A stretch of DNA of 9,181 nt from NCBI GenBank assembly GCA_020059765.1, contig JAGVBM010000195.1:1-9181 (forward strand), in the 5' to 3' direction. This DNA is from Bacillota bacterium. Lineage in GTDB: Bacteria; Bacillota; Bacilli; Tumebacillales; Effusibacillaceae. A program made the position numbers and the translations under genes. Below the pieces are notes generated by a model. It was not told the DNA's origin. It did not search any database and saw only the letters and a program-made list of their open reading frames with translations. Of this stretch, positions 1 through 6,779 are shown piece by piece (positions within the stretch are counted from its first letter, which is position 1; every line of letters starts with the position of its first letter).

Positions 1-641
1 GACCAATAGCTGTTGGAAAGCGAAGAAATGATAACCCCTTTTGACGTGCTGGCGTGAATAAACTGGTCGTTGCCAAGGTAGATCCCCAAATGAGACGGTC
101 CCGGTTTGTAGGTGGTGAAGAACACGAGGTCTCCGACTTCCAACTGGCTTTTTGCGATTGGCGTTCCAGTATTGTACTGATCGGCGGATACCCGCGGCAG
201 TGTCAGTCCGTTTTTTGCAAACACAAACTGGGAGTATCCGGAACAATCAAAACCGGAAGGAGTTTCCCCGCCCCAGTGATAGGGGACTCCTATATACTGC
301 TTGGCAGTCGCCGCAAGAGAATACTGCAATTGGCTTTTGAAATTTTGGTTCAACGCAGCGAAGGTTTGCCTTCCCACGATCCCGTCGACTGCCAGCCCTT
401 TGGCTCGTTGATAGCGAATCACCGCATCTTTCGTGATAGGGCCGAAATACCCGGTCGGGTTGACCGAAAAATACCCCGATGCTTTCAATTTGACCTGCAG
501 CGTGTTCACGTCTTCCCCGGACATTCCATACTTAAGTGTCGTATCGCCAAAAGCCGCTTCCGCCTGGCCGGCAAATTGCAGCGACAGCACAATGGCACCA
601 ACGGCCAGCATGCTTTTCCACAGATGTTTCCGTTTGGACAT
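1..641 (-). CDS. NlpC/P60 peptidoglycan endopeptidase with PG-binding domain (partial, C-terminus off the window)
   Basis: Reading the minus strand from ATG at 641 gives 213 codons, open to the window edge, so the stop is not seen. Residues 1-29 look like a Sec signal peptide (basic MSKRKHLWKS, hydrophobic core, AEA-A cleavage site). Residues 36-97 form one peptidoglycan-binding domain of the PG_binding_1 type (LKYGMSGEDV, then GYFGPITKDAV and VDGIVGRQTF). From about residue 105 an NlpC/P60 domain follows, with catalytic Cys133 in FDCSGY, His184 in SHLGIYLG and a third polar residue His196 in FIHAS. Such enzymes are exported and usually hydrolyse the gamma-D-Glu-meso-DAP bond during wall turnover, cell separation or germination; the exact bond is inferred. 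A Shine-Dalgarno GGGAGGAG sits 6 nt before the ATG. Little of the domain can be missing. The large plus-strand reading frames over this region are shadows. Confidence 0.93.
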   Translation of the reverse strand, partial: MSKRKHLWKSMLAVGAIVLSLQFAGQAEAAFGDTTLKYGMSGEDVNTLQVKLKASGYFSVNPTGYFGPITKDAVIRYQRAKGLAVDGIVGRQTFAALNQNFKSQLQYSLAATAKQYIGVPYHWGGETPSGFDCSGYSQFVFAKNGLTLPRVSADQYNTGTPIAKSQLEVGDLVFFTTYKPGPSHLGIYLGNDQFIHASTSKGVIISSLSNSYW

Positions 642-688
642 TCGTGTCTCCTCCCGTTCTCCTGATTTGGCAACCTGTCCTGATTCCT

Positions 689-694
689 ATTGTA
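689..694 (-). promoter_or_regulatory. Possible -10 element (TACAAT) for the NlpC/P60 gene
   Basis: The minus strand reads TACAAT here, about 48 nt upstream of the NlpC/P60 start and inside the 103-bp gap after the upstream transporter gene. I see no good -35 hexamer at 16-18 nt, so this is a weak candidate for an internal promoter. The gap length is the main reason to suspect separate transcription. Confidence 0.25.
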
Positions 695-744
695 AAAGGA
701 AGGAGATTGGAAGAACACCTGTAAATCTTGGCAATCGTCTGACC

Positions 745-1644
745 TTATAAGCCTTGTCCGAGTGATTCCCGCTGCGTTTTGCCGGCGGGCATCTGCAAGA
801 CATACAGCGCCGCCAGAATCAGAACCGCCCCGATCATTTGCGCCGCCGACATGGTTTCGTTCAGGAATAGGTATGCCAATAGCATGGTAAACAAAGGTTC
901 GAACGTGGAGATGATCGACGCTTTGGAAGCGCCGATGTATTGAATGCTCACATTGAACAGAGCGATTGCCAATGCGGTTGAGAACAAAGCAATTGTCAAA
1001 ATGGAACCCGCAGCCGACAGCGGAAGGGACAACTGCAAAGAGCCTTTGCCAATCCCGGCCAAGCCCATGGCAAACCCTGCCCCGCTAATGATATAGGCTG
1101 TCATGGACAATACGGGAACTTTCGAACCGATGTGCCGATTCACCAAAATAAAGATCGAATAGACAAGTCCGGCAGCTGCCCCGTAGGCAACCCCAATCCC
1201 GCTGATGTCCCCGAGAGCAAGTCCCACCAACAGTCCGAGCCCCATGATCGACAGGGCAAGCGCAATCCCTTTCCGTATATCCCATGTTTCGTGCCGCAGC
1301 AAAAGCGAAAATACAGTGACAAACACAGGGTACAGATAAAGCAGCATGGCTGTCAGGGAAGCGGAAATATAGTGTAAGGCGGTAAAGTAGCTGTAGGACA
1401 TGACCGCATACCCAAGCATACCCAACAATAATGACGAAACAGCCGGCCGCCATCCGATCCGCACAGGCAGCCGCCGATGCCAAACAATCGCCCAAACCAC
1501 CACGGCAGCTAAGAGAAAACGACCGGTCAGCACCGTTTCCACAGAGGCTCCCGCCTCATAGGCAATATTCGCAAATATCGGCATGGAACTGAACCCCAAA
1601 GCCGACACCAACGCATATAAACTTCCTCGTCCGCTCTCTGACAT
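745..1644 (-). CDS. EamA/DMT-superfamily transporter (first of two)
   Basis: A 299-residue protein, the usual length for the drug/metabolite transporter (EamA) family, with about ten hydrophobic segments in two repeated five-helix halves. The first half starts at LYALVSALGFSSMPIFANIA and ends near residue 147. The second half starts around GVAYGAAAGLVYSIFILVN and carries the typical late motif STFEPLFTMLLAYLFLNE near residues 243-260. The tail after the last helix is short and polar. It is an integral inner-membrane protein that probably exports a small metabolite or amino acid; the substrate cannot be read from sequence. The start lies 2 bp after the stop of the ywhD-like gene with only a weak GGTG ahead of it, so translational coupling is likely. 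It is clearly different in sequence from the second EamA protein in this window. Confidence 0.9.
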   Translation of the reverse strand: MSESGRGSLYALVSALGFSSMPIFANIAYEAGASVETVLTGRFLLAAVVVWAIVWHRRLPVRIGWRPAVSSLLLGMLGYAVMSYSYFTALHYISASLTAMLLYLYPVFVTVFSLLLRHETWDIRKGIALALSIMGLGLLVGLALGDISGIGVAYGAAAGLVYSIFILVNRHIGSKVPVLSMTAYIISGAGFAMGLAGIGKGSLQLSLPLSAAGSILTIALFSTALAIALFNVSIQYIGASKASIISTFEPLFTMLLAYLFLNETMSAAQMIGAVLILAALYVLQMPAGKTQRESLGQGL

Positions 1645-1646
1645 GA

Positions 1647-2114
1647 CTATTCACCAAACGCGGCCAAGACTTCCGAGCGGCTGTTATTCCAAAGCTCTCC
1701 ACTGCGGAATTCTTGCAAAAAAGCGGCAAGTGTCGTTTTTTCTTCCGGGGTCAGCACATCCAGTTGAATTTTCCCCTGCATGGCGTCTCCCATTTTATTC
1801 ACCTGATCGGGCAAACTCTTATATCCAAGTTGTGCATCTGCATTAATGGAAAATGGGACTGACGCGCATATGCCGCCGTAGCCGATTCCCGATTCACCCC
1901 GTTTCAGAGTCACCCAAACGACGATGATACGCCGCCCATCGGGAACTTGCTCCGGGCTTTTGGCACCAAACTGAATGCCACGTTCCACACGGCTCTTGCC
2001 GTGAATCGCACCGTTATCGATAAAGATTGAATCGCCGTCAATGATGACCGCCGACAAGGAAGCAAATTCATCCGGCCTGCCGTGTCCCGTTTGTCCTGTT
2101 AAACCCAGTTCCAT
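1647..2114 (-). CDS. ywhD: YwhD family protein
   Basis: A 155-residue soluble protein that I recognise as YwhD-like from blocks shared with the Bacillus subtilis protein as I remember it: GAIHGKSRVERGIQF at 35-49, GYKSLPDQVNKM at 97-108 and LWNNSRSEV at 141-149. The first third (SAVIIDGDSIFIDNGAIHGKS) and the middle (IIVVWVTLKR) look like beta strands, and the C-terminus is helical. No signal peptide or membrane segment is visible. The family's biochemical function is not established as far as I know. The ATG at 2114 has a good Shine-Dalgarno (GGGGAG, 6 nt spacer), so I keep it although the N-terminus is probably shorter than in B. subtilis. It sits 60 bp after the ytvI-like gene and 2 bp before a transporter gene, all in the same direction. 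Confidence 0.85.
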   Translation of the reverse strand: MELGLTGQTGHGRPDEFASLSAVIIDGDSIFIDNGAIHGKSRVERGIQFGAKSPEQVPDGRRIIVVWVTLKRGESGIGYGGICASVPFSINADAQLGYKSLPDQVNKMGDAMQGKIQLDVLTPEEKTTLAAFLQEFRSGELWNNSRSEVLAAFGE

Positions 2115-2174
2115 TGCAAACTCCCCTTTTTTCGCACATCCATATTTCCCACCCCGTCATTCGAGGCGGACCGG

Positions 2175-3206
2175 CTAGAAATCGAATTTGAATTTGATAA
2201 ATCCCGCCTTGCGCAAAGCCTCGATGATAATCACCACGGCTGGCCCCAGAATCAATCCGATAAAGCCCAACAGCTGAAACCCGAGATACATGCTGGCCAA
2301 CGCGGCCAACGCACTGATGCCGAGGCTTGAACCCAGAATCTTCGGTTCGACAATCCGCCGAATGACGGTGATCACCGTAAACAAGATCAACAAACCGATC
2401 GCCAATCGGGTGTTCCCGGTAAAGAAATTGTAGACTGCCCACGGCACCAAAAAGGATCCGGTGCCCAGAATCGGCAGAATATCCACCAAGACAATCAGAA
2501 AGGCGATAATCGCCGCATACTTCACATGCAGGATCAAGAGCCCCGACAACGCCAACACATAGGTCATTAAAGACAAGATCAACTGGGCACGGATAAAGCC
2601 GACTGTGGCCCGACTGAGTTGGGTCAATACGAGATCGACCTTTTCCCGGGCCGAATTGGTGAACATGTTCATAAAACCGGTTCGCAGCTTGGGAAGATCG
2701 AGGCTGATCAGAAACAATCCGACCAAATATACAACAGTCACCAGCAGCATGGCCGGCAGCCCGGCTGCCATGCCGACTACCCCTTCGGCAAGATTGGATG
2801 CCGCACTCATTGCGGAGTTCTTCAAAGCATCAAGCAGCTTTTGAATGGTGGTCACCGTTTCCATCGGCAACGACGCATAATAGTTTTGCCACATCCAGAT
2901 ATATTTTTCCACCGATTCAAACAAGCTTCTTGACAATGCAGGCAATCGTTTTGTCAATTCAATCGCCTGCACGATCAACTTGGCCGTCACCCAATAACCG
3001 CCCAACCCAAACACGGCCAAAAACAACAGGAAAGTCAGGGTGACGGAAAACACCCGTTTCATCCTGCCCGTCTGGGTAAAAAACAAAACAACCGGTTCCA
3101 ACATCAAGGCAGTTACCAACGCCAACAGCAATGGGATACTGTAGGGAACCAGCACGAGACTGACGGCGCCGATAACCCCAAGCCAAAACATTTTTCGAAT
3201 GGTCAT
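2175..3206 (-). CDS. ytvI: AI-2E family membrane protein, YtvI-like (sporulation integral membrane protein type)
   Basis: The frame is open from 3293, but I place the start at ATG 3206 (343 residues, MTIRKMFWLG): it has a GTGGAG Shine-Dalgarno 8 nt upstream and directly precedes the first membrane helix, while the longer form adds 29 polar residues and overlaps the upstream gene. There are about eight hydrophobic segments, with an amphipathic soluble stretch around residues 75-130 between early helices. The conserved second half of AI-2E/PerM-type transporters is present: FIRAQLILSL, VDILPILGTGSFLVP, EPKILGSSLGISALAALASM and GFIGLILGPAVVII. The tail KAGFIKFKFDF resembles that of YtvI proteins of spore formers as I recall them. 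The transported substrate is unknown. It lies 44 bp after the upstream transporter gene, in a probable operon. Confidence 0.85.
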   Translation of the reverse strand: MTIRKMFWLGVIGAVSLVLVPYSIPLLLALVTALMLEPVVLFFTQTGRMKRVFSVTLTFLLFLAVFGLGGYWVTAKLIVQAIELTKRLPALSRSLFESVEKYIWMWQNYYASLPMETVTTIQKLLDALKNSAMSAASNLAEGVVGMAAGLPAMLLVTVVYLVGLFLISLDLPKLRTGFMNMFTNSAREKVDLVLTQLSRATVGFIRAQLILSLMTYVLALSGLLILHVKYAAIIAFLIVLVDILPILGTGSFLVPWAVYNFFTGNTRLAIGLLILFTVITVIRRIVEPKILGSSLGISALAALASMYLGFQLLGFIGLILGPAVVIIIEALRKAGFIKFKFDF

Positions 3207-3250
3207 AGATTCTGCTCCACTTCTTCCAGTTTCTCCGATAGAAGCCCGTA

Positions 3251-4207
3251 TCAGGCGCAACCCTCTTTCGGAGGAACAGGCGGTTGCACGCAAATCGTCA
3301 CGATTTTTTTATTCATTGTTCCCAGCCAGATTCCCAGAATCACCAATCCGAACCCGGCGAGATGAATCCAATTGAGTCGTTCGTCCAGCAGCACGACGGC
3401 AAACACGAGGCTTGAGACAGGCATGCCGTTGAGAAACATGGCGGTACGACCGGCCCCGATTTTACGGATGCCGTTGTTCCACCAAATCCCGCACAAAGCG
3501 GTCGCCACCCATCCCGAAAACAGCAGAACGGCCCATACAAACCAATCGGACGGCCAATTGGGCGCGCCATGGGATTGCGTTTCAAACAGGGACGCGGCGA
3601 TCAGCAGTACACTGCCCACGATATGCATATAACCTGTTACAACAGTTACCGGCACCTTTTCCGCCGCTTTTTTAATGAATAGCCCAGAAACTACGTAAGC
3701 CAGCATGGCGAGGATGACAAACCATTCCCCTTTTCCAAACCGGATCGAAACAGAGGATTCAGCCAGTGAATCTGCCATCACTACCGTAAACACGCCGACA
3801 AAACCAAATACCACCCCGGCAAGCCGACTCCAGGTCAGAGGTTCACGAAACAAGAGATACGCTAGAATGCCCGTCACCAGCGGATTCAACCCGAGAATCA
3901 GCGAACTGGTGGAGGCGTTGGCAGTTTGCAAACCGATGCCGAGCGTCATCTGATGCAAGAAGATACCGGTAATTCCTGCCCCCACAATATAAATCCATGA
4001 TCTTCGCGGAATCTGCCGCGCACCGGAGATCATCTCCCTGTTCCACAACAAAATCGCCGTCAATAAAAGCGTTGCCGCTCCAATCCGTACCGCCGCCAAT
4101 GTAATGGGTGGAAAATGGCCGATCAGGAATTTGATCATGACCACATTCAAACCCCAAATGACAGAAACCGTCCAAAGCAGCGTTTTGACTGATCGTTCGT
4201 TATCCAT
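3251..4207 (-). CDS. EamA/DMT-superfamily transporter (second of two)
   Basis: A ten-helix DMT protein of 318 residues. Two ATGs are possible, at 4219 and 4207. I choose 4207 (MDNERSVKTLL) because GGAG lies 6 nt upstream of it while the earlier ATG has no such signal. Half-repeats are visible: SVIWGLNVVMIKFLIGHFPP to the motif LNPLVTGILAYLLFREPLTW, then a second half ending in LNGMPVSSLVFAVVLLDERL and GFGLVILGIWLGT. The location is the cytoplasmic membrane; a metabolite-efflux role is inferred and the substrate is unknown. The start overlaps the last 8 bp of dapF, so the two are translationally coupled, which makes a link to lysine/diaminopimelate metabolism conceivable but unproven. The C-terminal tail (VTICVQPPVPPKEGCA) is polar and proline-rich. 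Confidence 0.9.
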   Translation of the reverse strand: MDNERSVKTLLWTVSVIWGLNVVMIKFLIGHFPPITLAAVRIGAATLLLTAILLWNREMISGARQIPRRSWIYIVGAGITGIFLHQMTLGIGLQTANASTSSLILGLNPLVTGILAYLLFREPLTWSRLAGVVFGFVGVFTVVMADSLAESSVSIRFGKGEWFVILAMLAYVVSGLFIKKAAEKVPVTVVTGYMHIVGSVLLIAASLFETQSHGAPNWPSDWFVWAVLLFSGWVATALCGIWWNNGIRKIGAGRTAMFLNGMPVSSLVFAVVLLDERLNWIHLAGFGLVILGIWLGTMNKKIVTICVQPPVPPKEGCA

Positions 4208-5045
4208 GATACTCTCCATCGCATATAAATTCAGCCGGACCTGTCATATACACATGTCCGTTTTCCTGATTCCACTCGATCTGCAGATCCCCGCCCAACA
4301 AATGAACCAATACACTGCGATCCAACTGTTCGGTCACGATTCCGGCCACAACCGCCGCACAAGCGCCCGTTCCGCAGGCTTGCGTAATTCCCGATCCCCG
4401 TTCCCAGACACGAAACACAATTTCGTTCCGGTTCACCGGTTCAATGAATTCGACATTCACCCGCTCCGGAAACAACTTGTGATGTTCAATCTTCCGACCG
4501 ATATCGGCCACGTTTACCTGCTCCACATCATCGACAAAAATCACCGCATGCGGGTTCCCCATGGATATCCCTGTAATAGCAAAAGTTTGACCGTTTACGT
4601 CAATCTCTTCAAGGATTGTCCGGGACTCCGCGTCTCCTGCCATCGGCAGATCTTTTTTCTGCAGTCCCGGCAGCCCCATATCAACGGTGACCAGCTTGAC
4701 CTTGTGATTGTCGTTCAGATGCAACCGGGCTTCCACAACGCCGCCCAAGGTTTCAATCGTCATCCTCTGTTTGTCCGTAAGACCGCGTTCGTATACGTAT
4801 TTGGCAACCATGCGCAATCCGTTGCCGCAGTTTTTCGCTTCCGATCCGTCGCTGTTAAAGACACGCATCCGAAAGTTTGCTTTGTCTGACGGGCCGATCA
4901 AGATCATGCCGTCCGATCCGATTCCCGTGTTGGGATTGCTGACTTTTCTGGCGAGTTCCGACAGCTCTTCTTCGCGCAGCGTCTCTTCGAACAAGTTTAC
5001 GTATATATAGCTGTTCCCAAGGCCATGCATTTTTGTAAATTTCAC
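4200..5045 (-). CDS. dapF: Diaminopimelate epimerase
   Basis: Interconverts LL- and meso-diaminopimelate, the last step before lysine and the source of the peptidoglycan cross-linking residue; cytoplasmic and cofactor-independent. Numbered from GTG 5045 (281 residues), the family signature HGLGN is near the N-terminus. The two catalytic cysteines are Cys73 in SEAKNCGNGLR and Cys224 in ACGTGACAA. Cys73 falls at the same number as in the characterised Haemophilus and E. coli enzymes, which supports this start. A Shine-Dalgarno GGGGTG at 5052-5057 is 6 nt upstream. Alternative starts are GTG 5054, which would match the Bacillus N-terminus as I recall it, and TTG 5072, which would leave almost no leader after the predicted promoter. 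It appears to be the first gene of a minus-strand cluster. Confidence 0.97.
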   Translation of the reverse strand: MKFTKMHGLGNSYIYVNLFEETLREEELSELARKVSNPNTGIGSDGMILIGPSDKANFRMRVFNSDGSEAKNCGNGLRMVAKYVYERGLTDKQRMTIETLGGVVEARLHLNDNHKVKLVTVDMGLPGLQKKDLPMAGDAESRTILEEIDVNGQTFAITGISMGNPHAVIFVDDVEQVNVADIGRKIEHHKLFPERVNVEFIEPVNRNEIVFRVWERGSGITQACGTGACAAVVAGIVTEQLDRSVLVHLLGGDLQIEWNQENGHVYMTGPAEFICDGEYHG

Positions 5046-5068
5046 TGATGTCACCCCAGCGTTCAAAC

Positions 5069-5083
5069 TCAAAGATTCTTTGA
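5069..5083. repeat. Short inverted repeat in the dapF leader
   Basis: TCAAAG-ATT-CTTTGA is a perfect 6-bp inverted repeat with a 3-nt centre. It lies immediately around or downstream of the predicted dapF transcription start (near 5080) and before the GTG start. It could be a small operator or a weak leader hairpin. No known regulator motif is recognised. Confidence 0.4.
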
Positions 5084-5086
5084 TCC

Positions 5087-5115
5087 ATTATAAAACTTCT
5101 TAATTCAGATGGGAA
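5087..5115 (-). promoter_or_regulatory. Predicted sigma-A promoter of the dapF cluster
   Basis: On the minus strand, TTCCCA (5110-5115) is followed after exactly 17 nt by a perfect TATAAT (5087-5092). Transcription would start near 5080, giving a leader of about 35 nt before GTG 5045. The -10 is strong and the -35 matches four of six positions. Confidence 0.65.
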
Positions 5116-5146
5116 TCAAATTGGGTATGGAATTTTTAAAAACAGG

Positions 5147-5176
5147 TTGACAAACAAGTGAAATCTGACATATAAC
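5147..5176 (+). promoter_or_regulatory. Predicted sigma-A promoter of the cysteine-rich small protein gene
   Basis: A perfect -35 TTGACA (5147-5152) is followed by 18 nt and TATAAC (5171-5176), five of six matches. The start would be near 5183, about 50 nt before the ATG at 5234. It is divergent from the dapF promoter, with the two -35 elements 31 bp apart. Confidence 0.75.
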
Positions 5177-5233
5177 AGATAGTAGAAGAACGTGATCTGT
5201 TTATAATACAGATTCGGTCGGAGGGAAGATTCC

Positions 5234-5419
5234 ATGGAAAAAAACTGTTCATCTTGCTTGCATGCACGGACCTTCGGAAACAGTGAAACTGTCAAAGTCT
5301 GTCTTAATGCGGGAACGTTCGTAAACCACACGGATTCGGTCTGCGATTGTCCCGGCCATCTGCAGATCCCATCCTTGCGGGAACTTTACGATCAAGATTC
5401 TCTGCGTATGGCCATCTGA
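5234..5419 (+). CDS. Small cysteine-rich protein, possible metal-binding, function unknown
   Basis: A 61-residue protein with five cysteines: Cys5 and Cys8 as CSSC, Cys23, and Cys37 and Cys39 as CDC, plus His10, His32 and His42. The spacing CxxC-14-C-13-CxC suggests a small zinc- or iron-binding fold, but I do not recognise a named family. No signal peptide or membrane segment is seen, so it is probably cytoplasmic. The case that it is real rests on a strong promoter at 5147-5176, a good Shine-Dalgarno (GGAGGG, 8 nt before the ATG), and a terminator-like structure ending in seven Ts about 100 bp after the stop. It stands alone on the plus strand, divergent from dapF and convergent with the M16 peptidase gene. 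An 88-residue minus-strand frame overlapping it lacks a ribosome binding site and is rejected. Confidence 0.72.
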   Translation: MEKNCSSCLHARTFGNSETVKVCLNAGTFVNHTDSVCDCPGHLQIPSLRELYDQDSLRMAI

Positions 5420-5466
5420 GTCTGCCAACTCGATCCCGTCAAATGCTTTTTCTTTTCCCAGCAAAT

Positions 5467-5526
5467 AACCGTGCTTGAGACACCTGCCAATTTGGCAGCG
5501 GTTCGCCCCGTGCACGGTCTTTTTTT
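5467..5526 (+). terminator. Branched terminator-like structure after the cysteine-rich gene
   Basis: ACCGTGC (5468-5474) pairs perfectly with GCACGGT (5512-5518), followed by C and seven Ts (5520-5526). Inside lies a second perfect stem, CTGCCA (5484-5489) with TGGCAG (5493-5498), loop ATT. A competing stem AACCG (5467-5471) with CGGTT (5499-5503) uses the same left arm. The likely role is termination between two convergent genes. On the minus strand the stem is also present but the T tract after it is poor (TATTTG). Confidence 0.6.
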
Positions 5527-5549
5527 GTACTTGTTAGAATTACTGTTTG

Positions 5550-6779
5550 CTATACCTCAACGCTGCCGACTGTCACCAAGGTCGCCTTGTCAAGATCCAA
5601 CCATTTCTCGGCCAGATCTCGCACCTGTTCAAGCGTTATGTTGCGGATGGCAGTCAAATCTTCTTCAATGCTGCGGATTTGGCCAAATACCGATTCATCC
5701 GTCAGCAACCGTTCGGCACGCGAGCCCGCCAGGTCTGAACCGAACAGCAAATTGGCTTGCAGAGCCGTTTTTGCCAAATCAATTTCATCTTGGGTCAGAT
5801 TTCCCGGCAACGAACGGATCTCGCTTTCAATGGCTGCCAACAACCGATGCACATTATCCGGATGGGTCGCCGATTGAATGCCGTACAAGCCTGCGGGCTT
5901 CCACCCGGAATAAAATCCGCCAACCGTATAGGCGAGCCCCAATTCATTGCGTACTTTGCGAAACAGACGGGACCAGGTTTCCCCGCCCAAGATCAAGGAC
6001 ATGGCCTCAAATACGAAGAGCTGCGGATCCCCCAAAACAGGTGCCCGAAATCCGAGAAACAGTTGTTCTTGCTCTTGTTCCTCCGCCACATGAAAGCGGC
6101 GGGATTGGGATAACCGGAGAGTCAATGGCGCTGCAACCTGTCGACGGTCGCTGCCAAACCAGCGCTGCAGCACATCCACCACCCGATCGTGTTCCACATT
6201 GCCGACCACGGATACGATCAGGTGATCCGGCGTATAGTACGCATCTGCAAATCGCCGCAGACGGATCGGGTCAATGGCCGCCAACGTCTCTTCATTGCCG
6301 AGGATCGGATGTCCGAAGTCCCCCAGCACCTGATGATACAAACAATCTTCGCCCCAAGCGGCCGGATCGTCTTTGGTCATGCGCCATTCTTCAAGAATAA
6401 TATCCCGCTCCCGGGTGATCTTTTCCGGATTCAGAGCAAACTGGCTGATCATTTCACACATCACATCGATCGCTTGCAGTATCGTTTCCGCAGGAGCCGT
6501 AACATCGTAGACAGTCGCTTCAAACCCGGTTGACGCATTGGATGAGGCGCCAAGCCGCCCCAAATCCATCATCAAACGGTCATGATCCTTATCGGCTGTC
6601 CCCTGAAATACCATATGCTCCAAAAAATGGGCCGTTCCCCACTCGCCCATTCCCTCCAAGGCGGAACCCGCCGCATAGCGAAACAAGGCCACCGCTCCGC
6701 GATACTGGGGCGTCTGTTCGGTGAGTATCGTCAAGCCATTCGGCAGTTTCGTGCGCCGAACCATCGTCAGTTCCTTCAT
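5550..6779 (-). CDS. M16 family zinc metallopeptidase (pitrilysin/insulinase type, YmxG-like)
   Basis: A 409-residue protein with the inverted zinc motif HFLEH: ligands His51 and His55, with Glu54 as catalytic base. The distal glutamate is expected about 76 residues on, at Glu130 or Glu131 in ILEEWRMTKDDP, as in mitochondrial processing peptidase beta and Bacillus YmxG/MlpA. The usual Arg-Tyr region of the C-terminal half is present (SRLFRKVRNELGLAYTVGG). So this is a single, apparently active subunit of about 45 kDa, without signal peptide or membrane helix. The substrate is unknown; peptide degradation or processing is the family role. Start ATG 6779 overlaps the upstream stop as ATGA and has AAGGTG 8 nt ahead. 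ATG 6764, with AAGGAA ahead, is an alternative. Expression is probably coupled to the ArsC-like gene. Confidence 0.93.
   Translation of the reverse strand: MKELTMVRRTKLPNGLTILTEQTPQYRGAVALFRYAAGSALEGMGEWGTAHFLEHMVFQGTADKDHDRLMMDLGRLGASSNASTGFEATVYDVTAPAETILQAIDVMCEMISQFALNPEKITRERDIILEEWRMTKDDPAAWGEDCLYHQVLGDFGHPILGNEETLAAIDPIRLRRFADAYYTPDHLIVSVVGNVEHDRVVDVLQRWFGSDRRQVAAPLTLRLSQSRRFHVAEEQEQEQLFLGFRAPVLGDPQLFVFEAMSLILGGETWSRLFRKVRNELGLAYTVGGFYSGWKPAGLYGIQSATHPDNVHRLLAAIESEIRSLPGNLTQDEIDLAKTALQANLLFGSDLAGSRAERLLTDESVFGQIRSIEEDLTAIRNITLEQVRDLAEKWLDLDKATLVTVGSVEV

Noticed and set aside
54..665. Long plus-strand open frame over the left end
   Set aside because: It is a shadow of the NlpC/P60 gene on the minus strand, which shows catalytic motifs, a signal peptide and a ribosome binding site; the plus-strand translation has no recognisable features.
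3207..3293. N-terminal extension of the YtvI-like protein
   Set aside because: It would add 29 polar residues and overlap the upstream transporter gene; ATG 3206 has a ribosome binding site and directly precedes the first helix.
5116..5331. 71-residue minus-strand frame through the divergent promoter region
   Set aside because: Low-complexity aromatic-rich translation without a ribosome binding site, lying across both promoters.
5249..5515. 88-residue minus-strand frame overlapping the cysteine-rich gene
   Set aside because: It would start with GTG inside the terminator structure, with no Shine-Dalgarno or promoter, and it opposes a plus-strand gene that has both.
5467..5526. tRNA-like fold (GGTTCG motif with an enclosing 7-bp stem)
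   Set aside because: The GGTTCG resembles a T-loop, but the flanking bases do not form a 5-bp T stem, there is no anticodon arm of correct spacing and no CCA; the T tract fits a terminator better.
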